This document shows, in pieces, positions 33,704-46,180 of a stretch of 64,000 nt of DNA (the first letter of the stretch is position 1; every line of letters starts with the position of its first letter). A model generated the notes under the pieces. It worked only from the letters and a program-made list of their open reading frames with translations. It did no database searches and was not told the origin of the DNA. This DNA comes from Pisolithus tinctorius (Eukaryota > Basidiomycota > Agaricomycetes > Boletales > Pisolithaceae). Both the position numbers and the translations under genes were made by a program. Location of the stretch: positions 1 through 64,000 of the forward strand of contig JANFAH010000096.1 of NCBI GenBank assembly GCA_024663395.1. Direction: 5' to 3'.

Positions 33704-34463
33704 TCTAACTATTTGGAAACTTGTCCGGATGACGAGGGCGACGGGGAAGTATTAGTGAATGAACGCCAGTGGATGGGGGAATTGAGACAAGGAATGCGGG
33801 GTGCAGCTAAGTATTTATATGCGGCTGGCCATGGCCTAATACAGCACGGGCGACCGAGACCAGCTAAGATCCGTTGGACTTGGGACACTCGGGTATCTTA
33901 ACGAATACGTGAATGCCAAATATACAGCCGTGTTTCATTTCAGCCTACGAAATGGATAGACTCTCAGAATATATTTTACTGGCGATACTGCGATGGCCGG
34001 CGCCGGCATCAGCGAGGAAGTGTTCGCCATCAGTACAACTCGCGAAACCTTCTTAGTTGAGTCCTCGCAACGAAAAAAAACCCGACCGCACGGTCACCAT
34101 CGCATCGATCATATCAACCGTTATTCCGGCGATGGTCTTCTAATAGATCGCAGGCCACCAAACCCCAGCAAATTGTTAAGATCCGGACAGAATTTTTGAG
34201 TTCACCAGGCCGGGTACGTGTCACTAGCGGGCATCGCCAGCAGGCACCGTCCGACTCAAAAGCACGGCAGAGTATTATTACGAGCATTTCACATGACGCC
34301 TTCTTACCCCACTCTGAGTTAAGTCAGTCCCACACCCATGGTCCATCGGAGTATTCGGCAGCCGTCCGTACATGGGAGTATATTCGTAGCTACAATAAAA
34401 GAATTACTTACTAACTGATTAGACCGAATTGGTCTGCCAAGTCTCGACACCCTTCTTGCCTGA
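33704..34463. other. Intergenic region upstream of GDH2, ~760 bp
   Basis: Promoter region of GDH2 and 3' region of the SDR gene beyond it. No gene-like frame is present and no regulatory motif is claimed. Confidence 0.5.
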
Positions 34464-36112
34464 TTACTCCATACCTGCCAACCCATCCCGCACGTACTCG
34501 TCATACAACGGTTTCCAATCCTTATGCCACCGGCTCAAGGCGGGTCGCCTCTCCACCACATCCGATGCTGCCCACATGATCCGCAACTGATCCAGGTCGC
34601 GTGTCGTCTCGTTGTCCGGACAGATAATATAGAACTCCCCATGGCGCACACCATCCAGCATGTATTGAACCGCCTCTTCAGCAGTCCACGCACCCGCGGG
34701 CTTCTCTCCACCCTGTGGGGCTGTCAGGCCAGTGTACGTCCAGCCAGGGCTGCACGAAAAAATAATAATAGTTTGTCAACCGCCGCGGTCACGTAGAACG
34801 CCTCAGGGATATCAAATTATACTCACACAAAGAGATGTGCGGTGACATTACATGACGGGTTTTCGCGCAACTCGTGAGCAAGACCCTCAGTGAGGCTCTT
34901 CACCGCCGCCTTGGTCGCATTGTATGCGGGATTACCCCTAGTGAAGTCACGTGGGCGTCAAACGTTCGTTAGCACAGTCGATATCCGAGATCAATCAGTA
35001 ATCGACAACGTACGGAGGGTTTGTGATGCCTTGCTTTGAACCCGTATTGATAACTATCGCCTGGTTTTCCTGATGGAGCATCGACTATAACATGACAGCG
35101 TAAACATCCCATGATCAGATTGCGTGACCCCAACAGCCAAGGATGAAGGATCAGGTCATACCCGTACGAAAGTTTGTTGCACGTTCACCACTCTGGAAAC
35201 ACGTTTAAAACAATATTCCGGAACGTTCATCCGAACACAGACGCAACAAATACGTACCCGAATAAATTGACTTCAAATGTCCTTCTCCAATTTTCTAAAT
35301 TATCCCAGGACTTGCTTGGGAGAGCTATTGCAGCATTGTTCATCAGCACGGCGACCTATTTTCTTCGTGAGCAACCATTCCCTCTTAACTCCAAGAAGCG
35401 GTGCAATTTCGGCTCGGACTCATTATTTGGGCCCGAATGGCATAAAATACTCACCTCTCCCCATGCCTCGTAGACCTTGTCGCGCAAACGCACAACGTCA
35501 TCTATCTTCGAGACGTCGGTGGGAATCACGAGGATGTTGCCGTCGCCCGCGATCGCGGTAACCTCTTTGCCAGCTGCGGTCAACGCTTCCTCATTAACGT
35601 CTGCAAGGGCAATCTTCAAGCCCACCCTAATTAAGTGTTTGGAGAAGAGGGAGTGCGACCGCAGCGGTACCCGACGAAACGGGAAGAGTCAATCGCAAAA
35701 ACCGATCACCGTCACGAGGCAGTGATAAGTGGGCGTGTGTTACGGCAAACGCAAAACCAAAATGAGGCAAGATGGGAAAGTAAGGTAAATGAAGAAAAAA
35801 ATGAAATGAAAAACGGTCGAATCGTGGCAATATTGGCGTGTAACGGGGAACAACAGATGGGGAACGACGACGGCGATGCTTGTAGTGAGTATCCCGCGCA
35901 GTCAAAGCGACGGCGCCTACGCACTTTGCCAGCTCGATAGCGGCAGCCTTGCCAATACCACTTGCAGCACCAGTGATGACGGCAACTCTCCCGGTATGGA
36001 TGACTGGGTGGACATCGCTATCAATTGGGGACATGATCTCGACTCGTCTGTATGACGATGCGGTACGAATGGGGGGAGGTCTGAGAGGTGACGGCCCGTG
36101 GTCAAGAGGCAT
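34464..36112 (-). CDS. Short-chain dehydrogenase/reductase (SDR)
   Basis: Classical SDR with an N-terminal Rossmann fold: VAVITGAASGIGKAAAIELAK (TGxxxGxG), ADVNEEAL, PTDVSKIDDV, a VLMNNAA motif, INTGSKQG (catalytic Ser region) and NPAYNATKAAV (YxxxK). The C-terminal substrate part includes APQGGEKPAGAWTAEEAV and ends RDGLAGME at TAA 34464-34466. At least five introns are needed; the first (~35628-35932) is ~300 nt, far longer than its neighbours. The start is either ATG 36112 (MPLDHGPSP) or the internal MSPIDSDVHP at 36034; the second sits closer to the fold start in most relatives. Substrate unknown. Confidence 0.8.
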
Positions 36113-36659
36113 GGTCGTATGATGCGCCGTCCGATATCACGTCTTTCTATGGTGGGAATCAGCTATTGCGAGTGGCAGGCGGGTATACAGGCAACGGATC
36201 ACTGATTACTCACAAGAGGTCAAAAATTAGGAGAAAAGCAAAAAAGACCAGTGTGAATGGGAACGAGCTCGCAACAGACTGTGTTCTACTGGAGCTGAGG
36301 AGAAGTACAAGCCTGTTTCAAGTCTCCACCGCTTTATATACTCTGCTTGGAACACTAAACAAGATATGACCACGCAGGCGTTGGGAATACTCCGCTGTTC
36401 CAGACAGGCCCAAAAATTGCCACCGTCTGTCCCTGCCTGGCAGGTTCCTGCACGCAAAAATATCGACACACGTCCCAAATGTCGCGGAACATGCCCGAAG
36501 GCCCGATAACTATGTATTGTACATTCGCAGATTGTCCATTCATACCAGCCAAGTGTGTGCTGTCATAGAGTATGTACCTAGGGAACACATTGTAGATCAT
36601 AAGAACACTAGACAAAACAAAAAGAACGATCATAACAGCCTTGTGGACTTCACTCGTAC
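36113..36659. other. Intergenic region, ~550 bp
   Basis: Promoter of the SDR gene and 3' region of VTS1. No gene is supported. Confidence 0.5.
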
Positions 36660-38738
36660 TTATCCCTCCTTCGCACCCTCAGCAGCAACACCCGCGTTGA
36701 AACCTGGAGGCGTCTCAATACCCATCTTCTTCCTCACAACCTCAAATGTCTTGAGCATTTTACGCCTCGCACCGAGTGCGGCCACTCCCTTGGCCTCCAA
36801 TTCCGCGTCGTCCAATACCACCATATCCTGCCATTTCATCTTTTCGAAATTAGGGGTGTATTTGTGTAGCCTCAGGCTCCTGAGCCAAGCCGGTATATCC
36901 ACCAGCAATGCAGGATCAACGTCATCATCGTCCTTCTTGGTCCCCGCGCCATTCCCTCCAGCGCCGTTCCCACCTGAAGAGCCCGTCTTCGGTCCAGGAG
37001 ACCGGCCGCCTCCCCGGCCCCTGTTATTTGGGTTATTGTTACTGCTGTTGCCTTGCAATGCAGCTTGTTGAAGACTCAACCAGTTTGGCTGCGCAAGTCC
37101 AGCGGTAGCCATCTGAGCCGCAATCATTTGCGCTTCGGGAGTCATCCCCATTGCGTTCATTTGTGCTTGTAAATTCAACATGTTCATCTGCAGCGGGTTC
37201 ATCCCTGCCAAAAGACTAGCACTTGGCATGCCCATCCCCAAACCAGGACTTCCCAATCCGGCCATACCAAAACCGCCCATACCCAATCCGTTCAGGGCAG
37301 CAGCATTGGCGTCCTCTCCACTGAACCTGCTCGGCTGTTGCAGTGCGGGACTCCGAGTTCCGTTCCATTGCCCTTGTTGTGTGCCTGGGAATTGCACGCT
37401 ATTGCTCGACGGGACTTGTGTAGGGTTCTTCCGTTGCAAGGGTTGTTGAGAGGAAGCAAGGCTACCCTCGTTCTCGTATGCGCTACCAGCCTGGCTACCA
37501 GCGTCGGAGCCAGCGATGCTCTGACTGGTATTACCCTTGGAGGGGCGGCGGAAAGACTTTGGATCTGCCATAAGCGGGACGCGAGGTTGGGAGCCATTCC
37601 AATCGTTGAGCTTTTGGGCAGCTGCATCGAGATTCTGAGTAGAGCTATGCCCGTCTTTGTTAAACATGGGAATCAATGGGGTGTTGACGTTGCTCGCCCA
37701 GCTGTCGCCGACCATGGGAGACAACGGGTCGACACCAGAGCGTGAAATACCCAGAGACCCGCTAAACTCTGTACTCTTGGGTCGCGAAGCGTTGCTACTA
37801 TTAGATACTACGATCTCCTGCGCAGGGGAATTGAGGTTCTGCTCGGCAACTTGGCTAAGGGCAGACCCCCACGTGGTCCTGGCGTCTCCACTGCCTGAAG
37901 CAAGAATGGGTGCCGATATGCGGTGAGCAGCATTGCTCGCTTTCAGTCTTGCGCGTTGCTGCGCGAGAGTAGCAGCCGCATCGTGATTAGTGCCAAGGGC
38001 AGCGGAATCGGGTGAGAGAAAACCTGATGAAGTGGTATCGAGGGCAAGAGACTGCCTGTTTTGGCTGCCGCTGAAGACACGAGGAGACGCCGGCAGGGGT
38101 GACTTCAACGAAGGGGATTTCAATGTCATTTGGGCAAGTTTGGCCTCCATCTGACTCTGCATCGATCCTAGATGATGTCAGAAAGCTTGACAAAGAAACC
38201 TGTAGCAGTTAAGGACTCACCACCCACGGCAGGGCTCAATAAAGCGGTCACGGGATCAGATCGTGCCATCTGCTGCAACACTGTAATGAAAAATCTGATC
38301 TGTACTTGAGTGGATTGCTGAAGTAGACTGTACAAGGCCGCAGTGCGCTCTGCCTCGGAAAGAACCTTGAACCCTGGAGTACGTGATGAGAAAGCTGGCA
38401 CTAAGGACACGAACGACAAATCACCCACATTGCTCGATGGCACTTAATTCTTCTTTGAAGTTGACGTCCAGGGAGGCTGCCGCCATGTCTTCAAGGGTCT
38501 CCTCGTAGTTCTGAAGATTTTCAAACCATTGATCAATTGCTTCGGACTCGGGTGTCTGGAACATGGCAGCACTGCCCAGCAGCTCGCTAGTGGGACGAAC
38601 TCCACTTCCACCGCCATGAGGGCGAGGAGAGAGAGCCTGACGTGGACCCATAGATGCGTGAGCGTTTGTAGAGGAACGCCCGTTTTCAGCGTTGAGTGGA
38701 GAAGGGGAAGGACTGGAAGGGGGACGAAGACTTGCCAT
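36660..38738 (-). CDS. VTS1: Vts1-type RNA-binding SAM-domain protein
   Basis: Post-transcriptional regulator that binds Smaug-type RNA hairpins through its SAM domain. The SAM domain is at the C-terminus: [56 protein letters not shown], with the basic patch typical of the RNA-binding Vts1/Smaug class. The N-terminus carries the conserved [21 protein letters not shown] block and a helical segment ([24 protein letters not shown]). The middle is a long low-complexity Ser/Gln/Asn/Met-rich region. Start ATG at 38736-38738 ([12 protein letters not shown]); stop at 36660-36662. Two short introns lie at about 38165-38215 and 38385-38440. Confidence 0.9.
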
Positions 38739-39541
38739 GTGGGAGGCAAAACGAAAAGTGAAGATCCGCTAGCGGTGACTGTAGATGACGAAAAGCACTA
38801 AGTGGCGAAGATGTGTTGAATGCGAATAGCTGTTCCTGATTTGGCCCTGGGATTGAAATGCGGCAAAGGCGAGGGTTATGCACGCAAACTGAGCTGCGGG
38901 GATTATGCTGATAAAAAGGATATAGGGTCAACCCGTAGTAGAGAGTTGCAAATTGGGAGTCCTGACGTCGAGCCTGTGGACTGGACTAGAAACAAGAGCA
39001 CTTCGCAAGGGTCAAACAAGCTGCCGTTATGAGGCAGGCGTTGTATTAAAGCTCGCCGTGCTTCGTTGGGTCTAGACGAGACCAGCGGAGCCTGCCGGTC
39101 TAGCAAAAAGGATTAAGGCCTGCCCAGTGTCGACAGACAGCGCAGGCGTTGGCTGGGTAAGAACGACGACAACGACGGCGCTGATGGTGAGGGGAGTGTG
39201 GACAATAAGCCTGGCACGTGCCCATTGGCTTTGGTAATGAGCGGAGTCTGTGCCCCAGGCGCGTGGCGGAGCCTCAATTCTCGGCATCCTCGCAATGCCG
39301 ACGACCGACCTGTGCGTGTTTAGCACACCGCCGCCGTCTCACTGAATTGATTGGGAGATCGTCGTCAATTGTGGGCTGTACAAGTCATGTGGTCATGAAA
39401 GTCACGGTGATTGTCGTACGAGCTGGCTACCCCAGTCGAGTAAGCGGGGAGCCCGCTGTGGTCCATTTCCTTTTTCATATCTAACGCCCGGGGCCTTGTC
39501 TGTACACTGGTTACTGCTTTCAACCTTTCGTCGAAGAAGTG
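38739..39541. other. Divergent intergenic region VTS1/2OG oxygenase, ~800 bp
   Basis: Bidirectional promoter region. No gene-like frame is present and no motif is claimed. Confidence 0.5.
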
Positions 39542-41029
39542 ATGGTGCGTACTGCGTCAAAGTTGTTGTGGCCGATCTCTGATGCACACAGGCGAGCACC
39601 GCTTTCCAGGAGATCCCGATCATGCAAGTGGTTTGTGCCAGCTTCAGAATTGTTGCTTATTCCACCGTATCAGTGATCTGTCAAATGCGACAAGCAGAGA
39701 TCCAGCTTTGCGTCGCTCTCTCGCAGCCGACATTCGCGATGCCTGCGTCTCCGTCGGCTTTTTCTATGGTGCGTACGCGGTCCTTCAAATTCAGATTCTT
39801 ATCCACCTCATCCGCGGTCCGCAGTCAAGAACCATGGCATATCCGAAGAGGTGATAAGCAAAGCCGTCAGCGCCGCGGAAAGATTTTTCTCTTTGCCCAC
39901 TGAGACAAAGATGAAGGTTGGCATCAGAGTGTATTGTCTATTATCAGTATCCGATGGATCATAATCACTAGTTAGATATCCACGCAAGCCCCAACTTCAA
40001 AGGATATACAGCTCTCCTCGGAGAAAACGTGAACCTCAATAATAAGGGCGATCTGCATGAAGCGTTCGACTTCGGATGGGAGTCAGACAAGACTGCTTGC
40101 TCCGGTGCTATGGTCGGCAAAAATGTTTGGCCAGATAATCTCCCAGGATTTCGAGAGGACGTCCTTGCTTATTAGTGAGTTCTTTCGAACTTAAACAATA
40201 AGGTCAACGGATGATCTGGACTCATGTTAGTGACGCTACTCTGAGGTTGGGAGTACTGCTATTTCCCTTGTTTGCCTTGGCATTAGATCTCCCCGAGGAC
40301 TTCTTCGGAGATAAAGTGCGTCCTCTTCGAATGTCCTGTGGCACCTTGTGGACATATGTGTCAAAGGTCACAAAGCAGGGCGCTATCGGAAGGTTACTTC
40401 ACTATCCTCCACAACCCCTACAACCGATGGAAGGGGTAGAGGGGATAGGGGCCCATACCGAGCGAGTTATTTTCAGCACTGGCGATGTCAATAGACCTAA
40501 CACCGTCTTTTCGTAGTTACGAGTTCTTCACGATACTTTGGCAACAAGATAACACTCCAGCGCTTCAGGTGATGAACACAAATGGAAAATGGATTGATGC
40601 CACTCCCATACCGGGCACATTAGTTCTGAAGTACGTTTCACGAATCACCGATACCGGCTTCTACTGATGGAGTCATGCATAGTCTGGGAGACCAATTAGC
40701 CCGTTGGACTAGTACTTGTCATTGTTGGGACTGATACCGCGCTCCTTCTAATATTGACCTTTCTAGATGATGTCTTCAAGTCCACTGTCCATCGCGCAAT
40801 AAATAGCACAGGGAAACGGCGTTACTCGATCCCGTTGTTTTTCGGCATCGATTACAACGTCAGACTCGAGGTATGGTTTCTTAGCTTTCCCGCCTGACAG
40901 TAGCTTATGCTTTTTCAGCCCATTCCAGGATGTGTGAGTCCAGATAATCCAGCCAAGTATGAGGTGGTTACTGCTGGGGAATACGTGAAGTCTCGCTTGG
41001 AGGCTACGTACGCGCAATCCAGGATATAA
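39542..41029 (+). CDS. 2-oxoglutarate/Fe(II)-dependent oxygenase, isopenicillin-N-synthase-like
   Basis: Spliced product opens MASTAFQEIPIIDLSN, typical of this superfamily, then SVGFFYVKNHGI, AERFFSLPTETKMK, NFKGYTALLGENVN, HEAFDFGWE, LALDLPEDFFGDK, LLHYPPQP, IGAHTDYEFFTILWQ, GKWIDATPIPGTLV, STVHRAI and RYSIPLFF. Iron ligands are the H and D of GAHTD and the H of VHRA; RYS supplies the 2-oxoglutarate-binding Arg. Stop TAA at 41027-41029. Recovering this reading requires a start codon followed at once by an intron (39545-39591), and two introns with GC donors: 39624-39673 (GCAAGT) and 40462-40516 (GCGAGT), where only that splice restores the D of GAHTD. Substrate unknown; related fungal enzymes act in secondary metabolism or hydroxylation of small molecules. 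Confidence 0.82.
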
Positions 41030-43186
41030 TTTACTGATTCCCAAATCTCCATCGGCGCACACGATTTTATGGATACATGCTTTTACCTTTCTACGTTGAA
41101 AATCGACATGATTGCAATTCATGACCCGCCACGACGATGACACTCCCAAAAATCAGCCCCCTTCGCAATCCGAAAATGGTGCAATCAACGGAGGTAGGCG
41201 GGTCATATATGGGGTTCAGGGCTGAATATCAGCATCGTTTTACCTTCGTAGTCTTACATTATGCCTTCCCTTACAGATACCTTTTACATTTATGTTGACT
41301 ACTCTTTTTTTCCGTCTTTCGCCCTAGGACCTCCTTCGTTTTGCAACTTGCCTTTCGCTCTTATCATGGCTGACATTCATGTACATCGTCGTCCACAGTG
41401 AAATTTCATTTTGATCGGGTAATTACTGCCACAAGGATAAGCGCTTGAGGTCCAACTCTTAGACTGCTATTGTATTATCCGGAGACCGCACCGCATTCGC
41501 TACAACGGTGCCTTACAGGAAATCTGCCACTTCGATTCAACCACCTTCCTTCAATTTACAACAAGGTTTTCCCAGGGAAGACTTCGTGGCTTGAATCGTA
41601 GAGCCACCAAGTTGTCAAAGTTCGTGCCAACATCAGGGGGACAGGGAGTGGTGGAATCACGGTCACGACCAGTCAGTGACAGGTTTAAACCATCTATTCG
41701 CTTACTAATGAATGGCCGATCGATGATCTTCAGGTTGGTACTTCCTACGTGATCGGAGGAAAGTTCTTACTTATCTGTGGTTGAAAGTTACCAGTCTACT
41801 CCGATTTGAACATTGGATAGGGGTAAACCGTTATGATATGTGCCAGGTTCGGTGTAAATTTTCCACAAGTCCGGCCGCGCCCTTTCCCTGGTTACAAAGG
41901 TCATCTTATTTACGAGATGTAAGATCTCTGCAACCGTAAAATTTGCTTTTGGCAAGTAAGCTTTTTCTTTCCAACCACAGCGCGCCGTCTGGCCTCTGGA
42001 AAATACTTTCCTATCAACACACTTTCTAGTCTATCACGATGCGACTCACCAGACGACGAGCGTCGCCCACGTAGACGTCCCACGGTTTTTTCTTCTTCTA
42101 TCTCCTTGCGTGAAAGCATCCGCCCTATCTGACACGAACTGATACTTCGGAACCGTTTTTTGAATGCCAGATTTACACGAAACCCAGCTATTACACCCTT
42201 GGCGACTACTCGATGCCGAACCATGGAAACTATTGTATACTTAGCCTAATCGACGCAAATCGACGCATTTTCAACTCTCCAACACCAGAATTGCAAAGTC
42301 AAATAAGACAGGTTCGCAATCCTAAATGCAGGTCACCAGTTTCTACTTGCTGACAGAGTGTCAGACTCGTCCCAGGTCTCCCTTTTTGGGACGAGTCTAC
42401 CAGCCGGTCGGGTTAGTGACCAAAATACAGGATAAATGCAATATACGAGCAATCATCCATGCATTCCCGGTGACCCTGTTTTTCTTTTAAAGAAACCTAC
42501 AGATAAGCCCGAGGCTCGTGACACTGGCAGCAGGGATCGACCAGGAGCTACAACAAAAATTTACCTGGACGTAAGGAAGTTGCTAGGTCGATCATCTGAG
42601 TGACCCAGGTCCGTCAGCCTCAAGGAAATAGGCTGGAATTCTGGATGACATCCGCTGGACCGGGCTTGCGTGTTGGAAAATCGTTATCAATTGGTCTTGA
42701 AACAGACAAAAGAAAAAGATTCCGCGGAGATAGCAGCAGCAATAAGTTTTGAGCGACACTTGCTCGATATCAGTACATTATTACCGTACTTGTATACCAT
42801 CACGGGAGCCAATATCCAGTACCGCGGCCGAGAGCCCAGTAGCCTATCATAGTAAGCAGCCTCTGCGAGATGATCGGCCTAAGTCAAAACTCAACCCCCC
42901 CCCCAAGTTCCTGACCCTGACCAATTGTATCGCAGTGGCTTGTGTCAGGCTGGAATCCGGCGCCGGTGACACACCCGATTATAGGCTGGTTGTATAAATT
43001 ACAAGCGTGTATTTTTGCTAAGTATTGTGGTTACCACCCGTCGTAGGCCGATGCATTGTATTTGCAGCAGCCCCTAATAGGTAGTGTCATCTACCCCGAC
43101 GGTTCGCCGTGAAGCTCAGCGGACGTGTTCGTATCAACACTTTCGGCAGTATCTCCTAGATCTTATACAAAACTCTTCCCAACCCC
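41030..43186. other. Long intergenic stretch, ~2.2 kb, between convergent genes
   Basis: No gene is supported. A 105-codon open frame on the minus strand at 41910-42224 has no recognisable content. A C-rich run lies near 42893-42904 and a hairpin at 42363-42398 is listed separately. Confidence 0.5.
42363..42398. repeat. Perfect 12-bp inverted repeat (hairpin)
   Basis: AGACTCGTCCCA and its exact complement TGGGACGAGTCT are separated by a 12-nt loop ending in a T run. It stands alone in the intergenic region. Confidence 0.6.
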
Positions 43187-44452
43187 TTATGGATTATAGG
43201 AGCTGGCAACGGCATTAATTCTCCCGCCATCAACAAGCCACACCGCACCATTCACATATGCTCCAGCAGGTCCGGCCAGGAACAACATACAACCAGCCAT
43301 GTCAGACAATGTCCCGACTCTTCCCAAGGGAACTGCCTTCGCAAGCATGGCAGGCGTGAATAGGTCGGTATTGGTCATTTCTTGCATTCCCATTAGAAAG
43401 ACAAAATAGGATAATCACGAGAACCTCACCGCTTGGCCAAACTCCGGGCTTATAAGGACAAAAGGCCTTAATCAAATAACTCTATGGTAAGAAATCAACT
43501 TACACATAGAACATTGCTTCTGATATTCCAGTCTGCGAGAAGACTCGCCAGCAGTCTTCCTAAATGGGTGCAAGCCTGCTTCGCGAGCGTGTAGGAAACC
43601 GTCAAAACGCGTGCATCCACTCGAAAAGAGCCCGAAGATGATATCGTAACGACCTGCGATGTCACCTGTGGCAAACTTGGCACTGAGGTACCTGAAGCAT
43701 GGAAAAAGGATGAATTGTTCAGCAAGTAGCGTGTTTTACTGAAAGCATAACCCTGACCAAGAGAGATGTTAGCCGCCTGCTGCGTCGATGTGCGTCTAGC
43801 GGCCAGCAGAGGTGGAATTGCGCCTCGCCGTAGGTTACCGAGGTGTAATAACTCAAGAAACGCAATCGTCGTGTAATATACTGCGGTGACATTGGTCTCA
43901 AATGTCTCTGCGAAACCTGCAGGGTCCCCCGTATCCCAAAGCACGCCTTGGAACGCTTTGATGGATGGCATTTCTCCTTCTCCGGCATTTTCATCCAAAG
44001 GAGAAGGCAATCGAGAAGGCAGCAGATTCCTAGCTATGCCCGCATTGTTGACGAGAAGGTCTATGTAGCCGTGACGACCCTTGATCGTCTCAACCGTGGA
44101 AAGCAGCGATTGTCGCGACGTGATATCTCCCTGAAGCGGTATAATCTTGCCGTATTTCTTCGGGTGGAATGAGGAAAGATTCGTCAAAGTGATTCATGAG
44201 CACGCTATTCAGCAACCTACATTGTGTTCTGATGCCGCCTTCTCTAGGACTTCCAAGCGCCTACCGATGATGTAGACAGTGGCACCGTTATGTTCCAGCG
44301 CCTTTGCAATGTGGAGTCCTATGCCTAGCGCAGCACGCAATGTCAAGACGTTCAGTCCAATCTTATGACGTACCTGTTCCGCCGCCGGTAACCACTGCTA
44401 CTTGTCCCTCCACTTTGAACAGGACCACGGGATCCGTTGCACTCTCATCCAT
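43187..44452 (-). CDS. Short-chain dehydrogenase/reductase (SDR), second gene
   Basis: Start ATG at 44450-44452 (MDESATDPVVLFKVEGQ). Motifs: VAVVTGGGTGIGLHIAKALE (cofactor turn), TVYIIGRRLEVLEKA, LQGDITSRQSL, DLLVNNAGIARN, FETNVTAVYYTT, VVTISSSGSF, SYTLAKQACTHL (catalytic Tyr-Lys reads YTLAK), RSNVLCVS, and a C-terminus with PLGRVGTLSDMAG, FLAGPAGAYVNGAVWLVDGG, ending SSYNP at TAA 43187-43189. Introns follow TGGGT, and lie near 44200 and 43400-43495. This is the layout of 3-oxoacyl-reductase-like NADP SDRs. An unusual insertion between NNAG and the FETN helix (~45 residues, Ser/Pro-rich) lengthens the protein. Substrate unknown. Confidence 0.8.
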
Positions 44453-46180
44453 GGTTGGAGACGAAGGAATGCAGAAACCGTTCGGAGCATATCGACATAC
44501 CGTTTAAACACCGCGTACAATCATGGTAGGTGTTTGGTGGCAGTTGGCATTACTATCATTACACCATACGTGACAGCAACAGCAACGTCAGGGATATTTT
44601 ACCCTGGAGAACGCGGTTCTCAGCTAATTCACATGAATGCCAGCACAGCACGTATAATACTAAGTCCCAACGCTTTATATGAAGCAGTGCTGCGCTAAGT
44701 TACTGAGTATCCTTACTACATGGATCCAGTCAGCCCTTCCATTGAAGTTTGTCGATGAATTTTCTGCCTAGGTAATAGCATCCCTGGCAATTGGCCACTC
44801 GTTGAGCTCCTGAACCGACTCTATTCTGTAGGATCTGGGAACTCCGTAGAACTCACTACCTTTCTGTACAGAAAGTGTAGAGTGGGAATGGTTTATTACC
44901 ACTTTCACAGGCGCCGTTGGGAGAAAGGTTCCTATATATATGCTGTTTTGGAACCAAACATCATTCAAGTTACAAACTGAGCTGCTCGTTCAAACTACAC
45001 GTATATGATTTTTTATTTTTCGGGTGAACCAGGAAGTAGCGCAGGCACGACTAGACCTCAAGGCCGCTTCCAACTCAATCGGGACCTCGTCAATTATGAC
45101 AACAACTTTCTTCAAGCGTAATTCTCCAATCAGCTCATCAGATGAGGCCTTCCCCTTGCTGTGGGTCTAACCCAATATTTCCACTTACGTTGTGTCCACA
45201 GGTCGCAATCGACTCATAGTCAAGGCGGATCGAATGCCTTCTGTCACATTTTGCCATTGATTGATCATATGTACAACTTCCTTCAAACATTTTAAAGGCT
45301 AGGCCAGGAACGCGATGCGTTCGTCACGTTACTGTCTACGACACCATATAGTAAGGACATACGGAGCGCTGAAACTCTCAGACACACTCACATGTGGTCT
45401 GGAATTTCAATTGGTGCTTTGAGTTTGGCCGTTTTCGAGTACGGCGATCGTGCCGGTGTTGGGTGGCGTTAGAAGATGATAAGATGTTGATACTAATCTT
45501 GGAATATCGCAGGCGCCATCATCGACCTGCAGATCGTTGCGATAGCCTGGCAGTCCAAAGCTCCACCGGTGTGCATTTGTTCGCGATGTCGCCTGTAGCG
45601 CAGCAGAGGCTTGATCGAGATCGTTGAATGCAGTTTGTCTGGATACAAGTCGAGGATGGCCACTGTCTCGACACGGTCACGTGATGGGTGTATCTCGGCA
45701 TTAATGTTTTCTGAATTGCAGTAGATGTCACTGACATCCCCATTCGCGACTGCATCAAACTTCGATGAGGTCAAGTGTACCTTCATTGACAACTCCTCTG
45801 CCAGACCATGGCACAGATAACCGGCTGGGCCTCCTTCCCGCAGCTATTACGTGTGGTCAAGCGATCGCTTTTATAAGGAGTACGACGCGACCACCTTCTG
45901 CCTAAGTTCTTTCTTGCAAGAGCTTGCCGCGCGACGGTTTTCTCAGATTCACCATCTCGACACGTTCCCAGTCAGCGTCGAGAGATACTTGGTTTCCTTC
46001 TCTCGCTTGACTGCTCCAGAAAAAGCAGGAGAGTGGTTGTCTTGTTGCGTTAGTTGCATTAACGATGTCCGCTGTTGGCACCCCGTCTTCGACACCACAA
46101 GATCGTGGCGTGCCAGCTCTCCATGTGGCCGGTACCCTTGGGCGTTGTTATCAAACTGATGCAAATGCCTGTCCCTCTAG
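44453..46180. other. Divergent intergenic region, ~1.7 kb
   Basis: Lies between the SDR and the MATE gene and should contain the first coding exon of the latter (an ATG at 46065 is a candidate but is not in phase through the obvious introns). A 99-codon minus-strand open frame at 45493-45792 is uninterrupted but has no recognisable family. Confidence 0.45.

Noticed and set aside
41910..42224. 105-codon minus-strand open frame, basic composition
   Set aside because: No family resemblance, no neighbouring exons with good splice sites; could arise by chance in a 2.2 kb gap.
45493..45792. 99-codon minus-strand open frame upstream of the MATE gene
   Set aside because: Uninterrupted and protein-like in composition, but no recognisable motif and no supporting exon; kept only as a note in the gap entry.
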